Assembly (NCBI GenBank): GCA_040235375.1
Contig: JBECKQ010000458.1
Span: 1-5,646 of the forward strand
Direction: 5' to 3'
DNA: 5,646 bases
Origin: JBECKQ01 sp040235375
GTDB taxonomy: Bacteria > Planctomycetota > Phycisphaerae > UBA1845
Numbering within the stretch: position 1 is the stretch's first letter; every line of letters begins with the position of its first letter. Shown here one piece after another: positions 1-5,000 of this stretch. The notes under the pieces are model-generated. The model had not been told where the DNA came from, ran no database searches, and was given only the letters and a program-made list of their open reading frames with translations. The position numbers and the translations under genes are program-made.

Positions 1-587
1 CTTGCGGTCAGCACCTGCCTGCCGTCCAGGATGCAAGTGATCTCATCAGTCGCCATGCGGACGCGAATCGGGTACCAGCGATCGGTGCCCAAGTCGACGT
101 TCACGCTGGCGAGCTGGCGGCGCTTGCCGTTGGAGACGACGTAGAGGCGGAAGTTGCCCTCGAGCGGGTTGATGCGGCAGACGTAGTAGTTGTTCGCGTC
201 CTGGCAGCGCCAGATCGGCCCGCCGCCCTGATCCTCCTTGCCGGAGATGGGCTTGACATCGACGTTCAGCTCAAGATTGCGAAACTCCGGCGCGTCGGCG
301 ATCGCCAGATTGAAGGTGCCGTCGTAGTTGTCGGTCCCGGTGAGGGCGAAGACGTCCGGCGGCGTGGGGGCCGTCGGGTCGGCGATGACCTGCCAGGTCG
401 CCAGGGCGGCGGTCGGATTCGTGGCGGCGATCTTCCAGCCGGCAGGGGCCTCGTGCTGGGGCTGGCCTTCGAAGGTCCATGTTTTTTCCGTCGCCACCCT
501 GTGCGCGCAGCCGAAGGCCCCTGCGCACGTCAACGCAGTCACGTACAGAGAAATCCGCCTCAAACCGATTGTTCGTCTCCCGGTCAT
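1..587 (-). CDS. Exported LamG/DUF1080-like protein, probable lipoprotein (3' end beyond window)
   Basis: Only the first 195 codons are visible; the gene continues past the left edge. The ATG at 587 is chosen because GGAGG lies 5 bases upstream (593-597 on the plus strand); ATGs at 599 and 602 are in frame but lack a comparable site. The N-terminus has basic residues (RR at 4-5 and 10-11), a hydrophobic stretch at about 12-26, then Cys27 in the context AFGC, a weak lipobox, so lipoprotein anchoring is likely but simple secretion is possible. The rest looks like a concanavalin/LamG-type beta-sandwich: GGGPIWR (121-127), NNYYVCRINPLEGN (132-145), LYVVSNGKR (148-156) and LDGRQVL (187-193). This pattern is familiar from the DUF1080 ('3-keto-disaccharide hydrolase', family-16-like) group, common in planctomycetes and acidobacteria. 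A carbohydrate-related role outside the cytoplasm is inferred; no catalytic residues can be assigned from the fragment. It is transcribed away from all other genes. Confidence 0.8.
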   Translation of the reverse strand, partial: MTGRRTIGLRRISLYVTALTCAGAFGCAHRVATEKTWTFEGQPQHEAPAGWKIAATNPTAALATWQVIADPTAPTPPDVFALTGTDNYDGTFNLAIADAPEFRNLELNVDVKPISGKEDQGGGPIWRCQDANNYYVCRINPLEGNFRLYVVSNGKRRQLASVNVDLGTDRWYPIRVRMATDEITCILDGRQVLTA

Positions 588-749
588 TGGAGCCTCCATC
601 ATTTCTCGATTAACGTTGACCATCGTTGCGACGAGGCTGGACGCCGACGGAACGATACTCCATTGGCGGGCGGCGTGCCAGATAAGGGAAACCCTCAGAC
701 GCGCGGCGGCCCGACAACGTGCCGGGATTGACAAGACAGGAAAGAGACG
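588..749. other. Divergent intergenic region without a clear promoter
   Basis: This 162-bp stretch separates the minus-strand lipoprotein from the plus-strand DUF4177 gene, so it should hold promoters for both. I see no convincing paired -35/-10 on either strand. A perfect TTGACA occurs at 728-733, but it lies too close to the start at 750 and no -10 follows at the proper distance. No terminator-like hairpin or RNA gene is evident. Confidence 0.4.
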
Positions 750-965
750 ATGCGGCAAAAGTATGAATACACGTTCGTACGATTGGGCGAAGGTTGGCTT
801 GGCGCGCGGCGCGAGGCGCGGGAGAAGTACCAGGAAGCCGTGCACCAGTACGCCCGCGAGGGCTGGCGGCTGGTGCAGATCTTCGCGCCGGGCGTCGGCG
901 GCTACGGCGCGGCGAAGTACTTCGAGCTCGTATTCGAACGCGAAGTCGACGGGAGCCGTTTCTGA
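750..965 (+). CDS. Small DUF4177-family protein, function unknown
   Basis: This encodes a 71-residue soluble protein. The ATG at 750 is supported by the purine-rich AGGAAAGAG at 738-746. The sequence begins KYEYTFVRL (4-12), has a central charged helix (about residues 18-37), then EGWRLVQIFAPGVG (37-50) and a final strand YFELVFERE (57-65). The KYEY start, the 'EGW.LV' core and a closing hydrophobic strand are the hallmarks of DUF4177, a small alpha/beta domain of unknown function. The inserted GEGWLGARREAREKY segment (13-27) makes it longer than the usual 55-60 residue domain; I recall similar long versions in planctomycete-like genomes, but that is memory and was not searched. No transmembrane segment or signal peptide is present. 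It is followed by 145 bp of non-coding DNA, so it is probably not co-transcribed with the next gene. No cellular role can be assigned. Confidence 0.75.
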   Translation: MRQKYEYTFVRLGEGWLGARREAREKYQEAVHQYAREGWRLVQIFAPGVGGYGAAKYFELVFEREVDGSRF

Positions 966-1096
966 GCAATCGGACGCATGTGCGCACCGCCGTTTGAGTC
1001 GCGAGCGCGCGGGAGCGGATGTCTGCGACGGCTTCCTGGTAGTCGATTGCGTTCCCTCGTTTGGCGAAGTGGGCGCCTCGTTCGAAACGCTTACTT

Positions 1097-1102
1097 GAAG
1101 AG
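1097..1102 (+). promoter_or_regulatory. Shine-Dalgarno site deciding the GNAT start
   Basis: GAAGAG lies 8 bases before the ATG at 1111. An in-frame GTG at 1102 overlaps this site and has no good ribosome binding site of its own, so the ATG is preferred; it shortens the protein by three residues. Confidence 0.5.
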
Positions 1103-1110
1103 TGGCAGCG

Positions 1111-1740
1111 ATGGGCGCGAGAGGATCACTGAAGGGGCGGTTGCGATTCGAACCACTGACGCCGGAGCGTTGGGACGATCTAGAACGGCTGTTCGGCGAA
1201 CGGGGCGCGTGCGGCGGTTGCTGGTGCATGTGGTGGCGAATGCCGCGGTCGGCGTTCGAGAAGAGCAAGGGCGAGGGCAACCGGCGGGCGCTCAAGCGGA
1301 TCGTTGACGCGGGCGAGGTGCCGGGCCTGATCGCCTACGACGGCGACGAGCCCGTCGGGTGGTGCGCGGTGGCCCCACGCGAGGCGTACCCGGTGCTGGA
1401 TCGGTCGCGGGTGCTGGCGCGGGTCGACGATGAACCGGTCTGGTCGGTACCGTGCTTTTTCGTCAGCCGGCAGGTCCGGCGGCAGGGTGTTTCGGTGGCC
1501 TTGCTGCGCGCCGCGGCGCAACACGCTCAGGCCCACGGCGCCCGCGTGCTGGAGGGTTATCCGATCGAGCCGAAGGGTGCGTCGATGCCGGACGCCTTTG
1601 CGTGGGTGGGGCTGCCCGGTTCGTTCAAGAAAGCGGGATTCAAGGAAGTGCTCCGCCGCTCGCCCCACCGGCCGATCATGCGCAAGCGGATCAGGACGCG
1701 CTCGTCGCGTACGGCCGGTGGCCGCCAGGCGACGGTCTGA
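1111..1740 (+). CDS. GNAT-family N-acetyltransferase with CGGCWC motif
   Basis: This is a 209-aa cytosolic protein starting at ATG 1111 (GTG 1102 is possible). It reads as a GCN5-related acetyltransferase, which would transfer acetyl from acetyl-CoA to an amine. Early residues ERWDDLERLFG (19-29) are followed by GACGGCWCMWWR (32-43), a signature I associate with a specific GNAT subgroup often found in actinobacteria and planctomycetes. GLIAYDGDEPVGWCAVAPRE (72-91) matches the beta2-beta4 region of GNATs, and CFFVSRQVRRQGVSVALLRAA (from 115) matches motif A, where RRQGVS is a variant of the acetyl-CoA pyrophosphate-binding loop (usual pattern Q/RxxGxG/A). AFAWVGLPGSFKKAGF (about 155-170) is the C-terminal part typical of the subgroup. 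The tail, about 25 residues rich in Arg and Ser, looks unstructured. The substrate is unknown. Its stop is 138 bp before arsR, which has its own promoter, so a functional link to arsenic is not shown. Confidence 0.85.
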   Translation: MGARGSLKGRLRFEPLTPERWDDLERLFGERGACGGCWCMWWRMPRSAFEKSKGEGNRRALKRIVDAGEVPGLIAYDGDEPVGWCAVAPREAYPVLDRSRVLARVDDEPVWSVPCFFVSRQVRRQGVSVALLRAAAQHAQAHGARVLEGYPIEPKGASMPDAFAWVGLPGSFKKAGFKEVLRRSPHRPIMRKRIRTRSSRTAGGRQATV

Positions 1741-1838
1741 CAGGAGCGGTCGTCCGGCTGGCGTCGGCGTTCCATACGCGGTAAGGGCGGTTCCGCTTTC
1801 ATATCGGCGAGTCCTGTTGAACCCGCGGCCGAGGTTTG

Positions 1839-1866
1839 TTGACGCGGGGCCGTTTGATGGTATAAT
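1839..1866 (+). promoter_or_regulatory. Strong sigma70-type promoter of the ars operon
   Basis: TTGACG at 1839-1844 (5 of 6 to the -35 consensus) and a perfect TATAAT at 1861-1866 are separated by 16 bp. TG at 1858-1859, one base before the -10, makes an extended -10 element. Initiation would be expected near 1873-1875, just 4-6 bases before the arsR ATG. ATGG (1857-1860) and CCAT (1869-1872) form a short inverted pair flanking the -10 that could be part of an ArsR operator, but the arms are too short to call one. A related sequence, CGCGGCCG at 1824-1831 and CGCGGGGCCG at 1843-1852, forms an imperfect direct repeat around the -35. Confidence 0.8.
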
Positions 1867-1878
1867 GCCCATATAGCA

Positions 1879-2211
1879 ATGAAAGCAGCCTCCAGACAGG
1901 TCATGCAGCGGTACGAAGCCCGGGCGCGGGTCGCCAAGGCCCTCGCCCATCCGGTGCGGTTGCTCATGCTCGACGCGATCGCGGACGGGGAGCGGTGCGT
2001 GTGCGAGTTGACGGAACTGGCCGGACTGGACCAGTCCACGGTGTCGAAGCACCTGTCGGTGCTGAAGCAGGCGGGCATCGTCGATGATCGCAAGGAGGGC
2101 ACGAAGGTTTTCTACCGGGTGAGGATCGGCTGCCTGCAGGGGTTCTGGCGGTGCATCGAGTCCGTGCTGCGGGAGAATCTGAAGGCACAAACGGCGGCGA
2201 TCGAGGGATGA
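1879..2211 (+). CDS. arsR: ArsR-family arsenic-responsive repressor
   Basis: This is a 110-aa winged-helix repressor that would bind the operon promoter and dissociate on binding a trivalent arsenical. KALAHPVRLLML (20-31) is the classic ArsR N-terminal helix, ERCVCEL (38-44) is the metalloid-binding segment in helix 3, and LDQSTVSKHLSVLKQAGIV (50-68) is the DNA recognition helix-turn-helix, followed by the wing (DDRKEGTKVFYRV, 69-81). Cys40 and Cys42 form the CVC pair of As(III)-sensing ArsR proteins; the third Cys of the plasmid R773 protein (ELCVCDLC) is replaced by Thr45. Extra Cys85 and Cys92 lie in the C-terminal region (GCLQGFWRC) and may complete a binding site. No Shine-Dalgarno sequence precedes the ATG at 1879; leaderless translation is likely given the promoter position. 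An internal ATG at 1903 is a less likely alternative. It overlaps the permease gene by 4 bp (ATGA), which implies translational coupling. Confidence 0.93.
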   Translation: MKAASRQVMQRYEARARVAKALAHPVRLLMLDAIADGERCVCELTELAGLDQSTVSKHLSVLKQAGIVDDRKEGTKVFYRVRIGCLQGFWRCIESVLRENLKAQTAAIEG

Positions 2212-3455
2212 GCAGGGCGGTCAGCAGTTTTTTTGGCCAGATTCATGGCCTTTTGGCCATAAAGCGGTGGAACGGCCGCACGCGGGCGGCGGCCGTCCTC
2301 ACGGCGATGGCCGTCGTCTTCACGCTGGCGTACGCCCTGCCGTTCGCGGCGCTGCCGACGACGGGCCGGCTGGCGGGCTCGGCGCGCGAATCGCTGCTGA
2401 TGGTCCAGGACTACGCCCGGCACCACGTGCTGCTGTGCCTCGTGCCGGCGTTGTTTATCGCCGGGGCGATCGCCTGCTTCGTGTCGCAGTCGGCGGTGAT
2501 GAAGTACTTCGGGGCCGAAGCGCACAAGGTCGTCGCCTACAGCGTGGCGGCGGTCTCGGGCACGATTCTGGCGGCGTGCTCGTGCACGATTCTGCCGCTG
2601 TTCGCCGGCATCTACACGCGCGGGGCGGGACTGGGACCGGCCACCGCGTTCCTGTATTCGGGCCCGGCCATCAACGTGTTGGCCATCATTCTGACGGCGC
2701 GGGTGCTGGGCTGGCGACTGGGAGCGGCGCGGGCAATCGGCGCGGTCGTGTTCAGCGTCGTGATCGGGCTGGCGATGCACCTGATCTATCGCAAGGAGGA
2801 GGCCGCCCGCAAGACGAACGGCGGCTTTGCGACCGGCGAGGCCGAGCGCGACCGGCCGCTCTGGCAGACGATCCTCTACTTCGCCGCGATGATCGGCATT
2901 CTGGTCTTCGCCAACTGGAAGGCGCTGGACACAGCCGGAGCAGGCGCGGCGATTGCCTCGGTCAAATGGATCGTCAGCGGCGCGCTGCTCGTGGGTCTGG
3001 CGCTCCTGCTGGCGGCATGGTTCACCCGGCGCGAACTCGCCGAATGGCTGTCGAGCACGTGGATTTTCGCGAAGCAGATTCTGCCGCTGCTGTTTCTCGG
3101 CGTGCTTGTGGCGGGTGTGCTCCTGGGGCGGCCGGGCCATCCGGCGCTCATTCCCGAAAGGTGGATCGCGGGACTGGTGGGCGGCAACAGCCTGTGGTCG
3201 AACTTCTTTGCGTCGTTCGCCGGCGCACTGATGTACTTCGCGACGCTGACGGAGGTTCCGATTCTTCAAGGCCTGCTCGGAGCGGGGATGGGCCAGGGGC
3301 CGGCGCTGGCCCTGCTGCTGGCGGGACCGGCCCTGTCGCTGCCGAACATGCTGGTCATTCGATCCATCATCGGCACGCAGAAGACGGTTGTGTACGTGAC
3401 GCTGGTCGTCGTGCTGTCGACGTTTGCGGGACTTGTTTACGGGTTTATTGCCTGA
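2208..3455 (+). CDS. arsP: ArsP-type permease (DUF318 family), probable trivalent arsenical exporter
   Basis: This is a 415-aa polytopic inner-membrane protein. The start is the ATG at 2208 overlapping the arsR stop (ATGA); an upstream in-frame GTG lies deep inside arsR and is rejected. About ten hydrophobic segments can be read, near 28-50, 74-95, 108-134, 143-164, 172-194, 219-237, 252-271, 289-306, 333-347 with 362-384, and 394-413, with a charged cytosolic-type loop at 195-217. The family signature is ACSCTILPLFAGIYTRGAG (123-141) followed by ATAFLYSGPAINVLAI (145-160), matching the predicted permease family PF03773 (ArsP_1). Characterised ArsP from Campylobacter exports trivalent organoarsenicals such as methylarsenite. 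Cys124 and Cys126 in the CSC motif are candidate substrate or redox residues. A second GPA segment, LAGPALSLPNML (371-382), mirrors the first and suggests an internal repeat. Other members of the broad family may move other metals, so the arsenical substrate rests on arsR and arsM as neighbours. The symbol is assigned by family and context. Confidence 0.85.
   Translation: MSRAVSSFFGQIHGLLAIKRWNGRTRAAAVLTAMAVVFTLAYALPFAALPTTGRLAGSARESLLMVQDYARHHVLLCLVPALFIAGAIACFVSQSAVMKYFGAEAHKVVAYSVAAVSGTILAACSCTILPLFAGIYTRGAGLGPATAFLYSGPAINVLAIILTARVLGWRLGAARAIGAVVFSVVIGLAMHLIYRKEEAARKTNGGFATGEAERDRPLWQTILYFAAMIGILVFANWKALDTAGAGAAIASVKWIVSGALLVGLALLLAAWFTRRELAEWLSSTWIFAKQILPLLFLGVLVAGVLLGRPGHPALIPERWIAGLVGGNSLWSNFFASFAGALMYFATLTEVPILQGLLGAGMGQGPALALLLAGPALSLPNMLVIRSIIGTQKTVVYVTLVVVLSTFAGLVYGFIA
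2245..2260 (+). repeat. Perfect inverted repeat with T-tract at the permease 5' end
   Basis: ATGGCC and GGCCAT form perfect 6-bp arms around a TTTT loop. The element sits 37-52 bases into the permease coding sequence. Ten bases upstream is a run of seven T (2228-2234), rare in this GC-rich DNA, and TTTTGGCCA occurs twice, at 2231-2239 and 2251-2259, exactly 20 bp apart. It could be an mRNA hairpin affecting translation or an operator; chance is possible. Confidence 0.6.
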
Positions 3456-3470
3456 GAGGAGTTCATACGG

Positions 3471-3713
3471 ATGAAGCTGGAAGTGCTGGGAACGGGGTGC
3501 GCGAAGTGCCACGCGCTGGAGGAAGCCACGCGGCGGGCGGCGGACCAGCTCGGCGTGGCGTATACGCTCGAACACGTGAAGGACCTGCGGCAGATCGCCG
3601 CGTACGGCGTGATGATGACGCCGGCGCTGGTCGTTGACGGGCAGGTCAAGCTGTCCGGCAGGGTGCCGGCCGATGATGAGCTGATGGGCCTGCTTCAGCA
3701 GGCGAAGCAATAG
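3471..3713 (+). CDS. Small CxxC thioredoxin-like protein (redox-active disulfide protein 2 type)
   Basis: This is an 80-aa protein with no signal peptide or membrane segment, thus cytosolic. The ATG at 3471 has AGGAG at 3457-3461, 9 bases upstream, and lies 15 bases after the permease stop. It opens MKLEVLGTGCAKCHAL: the beta strand leads directly to the active site C10-A-K-C13. YTLEHVKDLRQIAAYGV (31-47) and then the cis-proline loop MMTPALVVDG (48-57, Pro51) complete a minimal thioredoxin/glutaredoxin fold. The length and the 'VLGTGCAKC' start match the thioredoxin_3 / TIGR00412 family, frequently found beside ArsR and ArsP-like permeases. It would exchange a dithiol for a disulfide. Plausible partners are ArsM, whose cysteines must be re-reduced, or the CSC motif of the permease; both are inferences from neighbourhood only. 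The 13-base gap to the next gene indicates co-translation. Confidence 0.9.
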   Translation: MKLEVLGTGCAKCHALEEATRRAADQLGVAYTLEHVKDLRQIAAYGVMMTPALVVDGQVKLSGRVPADDELMGLLQQAKQ

Positions 3714-3716
3714 CAC

Positions 3717-3722
3717 AGGAGG
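3717..3722 (+). promoter_or_regulatory. Strong Shine-Dalgarno before anchored thioredoxin
   Basis: AGGAGG precedes two adjacent in-frame GTG codons at 3727 and 3730. Spacing is 4 bases to the first and 7 to the second, so 3730 may be the true start; the protein would differ by one residue. Confidence 0.7.
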
Positions 3723-3726
3723 AAGT

Positions 3727-4248
3727 GTGGTGAAGAAAGGAGCATCGACCATCGTGGCGATCACGGCCGTCGCGGCAGTGGTGGCCGCCGCCGCGTGGGT
3801 GCGCTCGAACCGGAGCGAGTCGCCGGCGGCGGTCGCGGCGAAGCCCGCGGAGGCGGAACCAGCCGCGACCGTGGCGAAGCCGGCAGAGGCGGAACCGACG
3901 GCAGTTCAAACGACGACGCAGAGCGCGGAGGAAGCAGGCGCGGAGGAAGCGATCGCCGAAGAGCCGAAGGCGCTGCCCCGGCTCGTCGATCTGGGCGCAA
4001 ACAAATGCAAGCAGTGCATTGCCCTGGCGCCGATACTCGACGCGCTTCGCGAGGAGTACAAGGGCCGGCTTACGGTCGAGTTCATCGACGTGTGGAAGCA
4101 TCCCGATGCGGCCGGGCCGTACAACATTCGCGTCATCCCGACGCAGATCCTTTATGACGCCGAAGGCAAAGAGCTCTGGCGGCACGAAGGATTTATCGAG
4201 AAGGAGAGCCTGAAAAAACTCTTCGCCGAGAAGGCCGGGGTGAAGTAG
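3727..4248 (+). CDS. Membrane-anchored thioredoxin-family protein with Ala/Pro/Glu linker
   Basis: This is a 173-aa protein (GTG start at 3727, or 3730). Lys3-Lys4 precede a hydrophobic stretch at about 8-25, a signal anchor or uncleaved signal, placing the rest outside the cytoplasm. Residues 26-82 form a low-complexity Ala/Pro/Glu linker containing KPAEAEP twice (39-45 and 51-57). The thioredoxin domain follows from about 83: PRLVDLGANKCKQC with active site C94-K-Q-C97, the helix APILDALREEYKG (101-113), the strand LTVEFIDVWKHP (115-126), the cis-proline loop VIPTQILYD (136-144, Pro138), and the final GKELWRHEGF and C-terminal helix. The 'VDLGA.KC..C' plus 'FIDVWK.P' pattern is one I associate with thioredoxins encoded beside CcdA-like genes. 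It is probably kept reduced by the CcdA protein encoded immediately downstream. Its target outside the membrane is unknown. It does not resemble the ArsF proteins I recall ('RCVTC' type). Confidence 0.88.
   Translation: MVKKGASTIVAITAVAAVVAAAAWVRSNRSESPAAVAAKPAEAEPAATVAKPAEAEPTAVQTTTQSAEEAGAEEAIAEEPKALPRLVDLGANKCKQCIALAPILDALREEYKGRLTVEFIDVWKHPDAAGPYNIRVIPTQILYDAEGKELWRHEGFIEKESLKKLFAEKAGVK
3841..3896 (+). repeat. 36-bp period tandem repeat in linker of anchored thioredoxin
   Basis: Copies begin at 3841 and 3877; the first 20 bases match with two mismatches and encode KPAEAEP both times, after which the copies diverge. It looks like an in-frame duplication that lengthened the flexible linker. 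Confidence 0.65.
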
Positions 4249-4938
4249 ATGCTTGCTGCGCTCGGCGAAAGCCTGGCCGAGATCACGCGGAGCAACCCGT
4301 GGATCGCGCCGCTCGCGGCGTTTGCCGGCGGGCTGCTTACCGCGGCGAACCCGTGCGTGCTGGCGATGGTGCCGCTGATGGTGGGGTACGTGGCGGGCCA
4401 GCAGGCGGACGGGCGGCGGAGCGTCGTGCATTCGTTCGTGCTGTCACTGACGTTCGCGGCAGGCCTGACCGTCACGTTCGCGGTGCTGTTCATGGCGACT
4501 TGGGCGGCGAGCTCGCTGCTGCACGCGGCGTGGTGGATGTACGTGGCCGGCGCGGTGTGCCTGGTGATGGGGCTGCATCTGCTGGGGATTATCCGCGTGC
4601 CGATTCCGGCGCCTTCCGGAGTGAAGCCGAGATATCGCGGACTCTTCGGAGCGCTGCTGCTGGGTCTGCTGTTCGGCCTGGTGTCGCTGCCCTGCGCGGG
4701 GCCGGTTCTGCTGGCGTTGCTGGCGGTGGTGCCGGTGTACGGGGTGGCGTTCGGTACCGTGCTGCTGGCGTCGTACAGCATCGGGCACTGCGGGCTGATC
4801 CTGGCAGGCGGAACGTCGATGGGGCTGGTGCAGCGCGTCGCGGATTCGAAAGGCTGGACGCGCGGAACGGCGGTACTGCGTCGCGTTGCGGGAGTGCTGA
4901 TCATCGGCGTCGGGCTGTATCTGCTTTTCTTCGGTTAG
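4249..4938 (+). CDS. CcdA/DsbD-type transmembrane thiol-disulfide transporter
   Basis: This is a 229-aa inner-membrane protein whose ATG directly follows the stop of the anchored thioredoxin (TAGATG), indicating tight translational coupling. Six hydrophobic segments fit the CcdA fold: about 19-45, 62-84, 94-115, 131-160, 165-190 and 207-228. Hallmarks are GGLLTAANPCVLAMVPL (27-43) with Cys36 in segment 1 and GLVSLPCAGPVLLALL (143-158) with Cys149 in segment 4, the paired proline-cysteine motifs that shuttle electrons across the membrane. SIGHCGLILAGG (177-188) is also conserved in relatives. The known role of the family is to take electrons from cytosolic thioredoxin and pass them to extracytoplasmic thioredoxin-like partners. 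The partner here is presumably the anchored thioredoxin upstream. A related CcdA-like permease, ArsG, has been described for aromatic arsenicals in an ArsEFG system, so a direct transport role cannot be excluded. A general cytochrome c maturation role is less likely given the arsenic context. Confidence 0.88.
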   Translation: MLAALGESLAEITRSNPWIAPLAAFAGGLLTAANPCVLAMVPLMVGYVAGQQADGRRSVVHSFVLSLTFAAGLTVTFAVLFMATWAASSLLHAAWWMYVAGAVCLVMGLHLLGIIRVPIPAPSGVKPRYRGLFGALLLGLLFGLVSLPCAGPVLLALLAVVPVYGVAFGTVLLASYSIGHCGLILAGGTSMGLVQRVADSKGWTRGTAVLRRVAGVLIIGVGLYLLFFG

Positions 4939-4963
4939 GATTGTGAGGGGCGAAGCGGCAGGC

Positions 4964-4987
4964 ACAATGATCTGTACAATGACCTGT
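4964..4987 (+). repeat. Tandem 12-bp repeat just upstream of arsM
   Basis: ACAATGATCTGT (4964-4975) is followed directly by ACAATGACCTGT (4976-4987), differing at one base. The repeat ends where the arsM Shine-Dalgarno (TAAGGAG, 4987-4993) begins, within a 62-bp gap that is the longest in the operon. It may be an operator or a slippage product. A weak promoter-like pair, TTGTGA (4941-4946) and CACAAT (4963-4968) with 16-bp spacing, overlaps it. Confidence 0.7.
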
Positions 4988-5000
4988 AAGGAGTATCGCC

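Noticed and set aside
728..733. TTGACA as a -35 box for the DUF4177 gene
   Set aside because: No -10 lies 15-19 bp downstream, and transcription would start inside the gene.
1784..1796. GGGCGGTTCCGCTTT as a terminator after the GNAT gene
   Set aside because: The stem would be 4 bp with a 2-base loop, too small to form, and the T run is only three bases.
1180..2190. A 336-codon minus-strand open frame across the GNAT and arsR genes
   Set aside because: It has no recognisable domain and spans two well-supported plus-strand genes and the operon promoter.
2151..2207. Upstream GTG at 2151 as the permease start
   Set aside because: It would add 19 polar residues inside arsR; the ATG at 2208 gives the standard ATGA coupling overlap.
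2228..2234. Programmed -1 frameshift at the T7 run feeding the long open frame up to 3637
   Set aside because: The -1 frame encodes Gly/Arg/Asp-rich sequence with no domain, and the zero frame is an intact 415-aa permease.
2112..3764. A 550-codon open frame on the minus strand opposite the permease and thioredoxin genes
   Set aside because: Its product is Arg/His/Gln-rich low-complexity sequence typical of the antisense of GC-rich genes; the plus-strand frames have clear family motifs and ribosome binding sites.
3727..4248. Naming the anchored thioredoxin arsF
   Set aside because: ArsF proteins as I recall have an RCVTC-type motif; this one is a conventional CKQC thioredoxin with a VIPTQ cis-proline loop.
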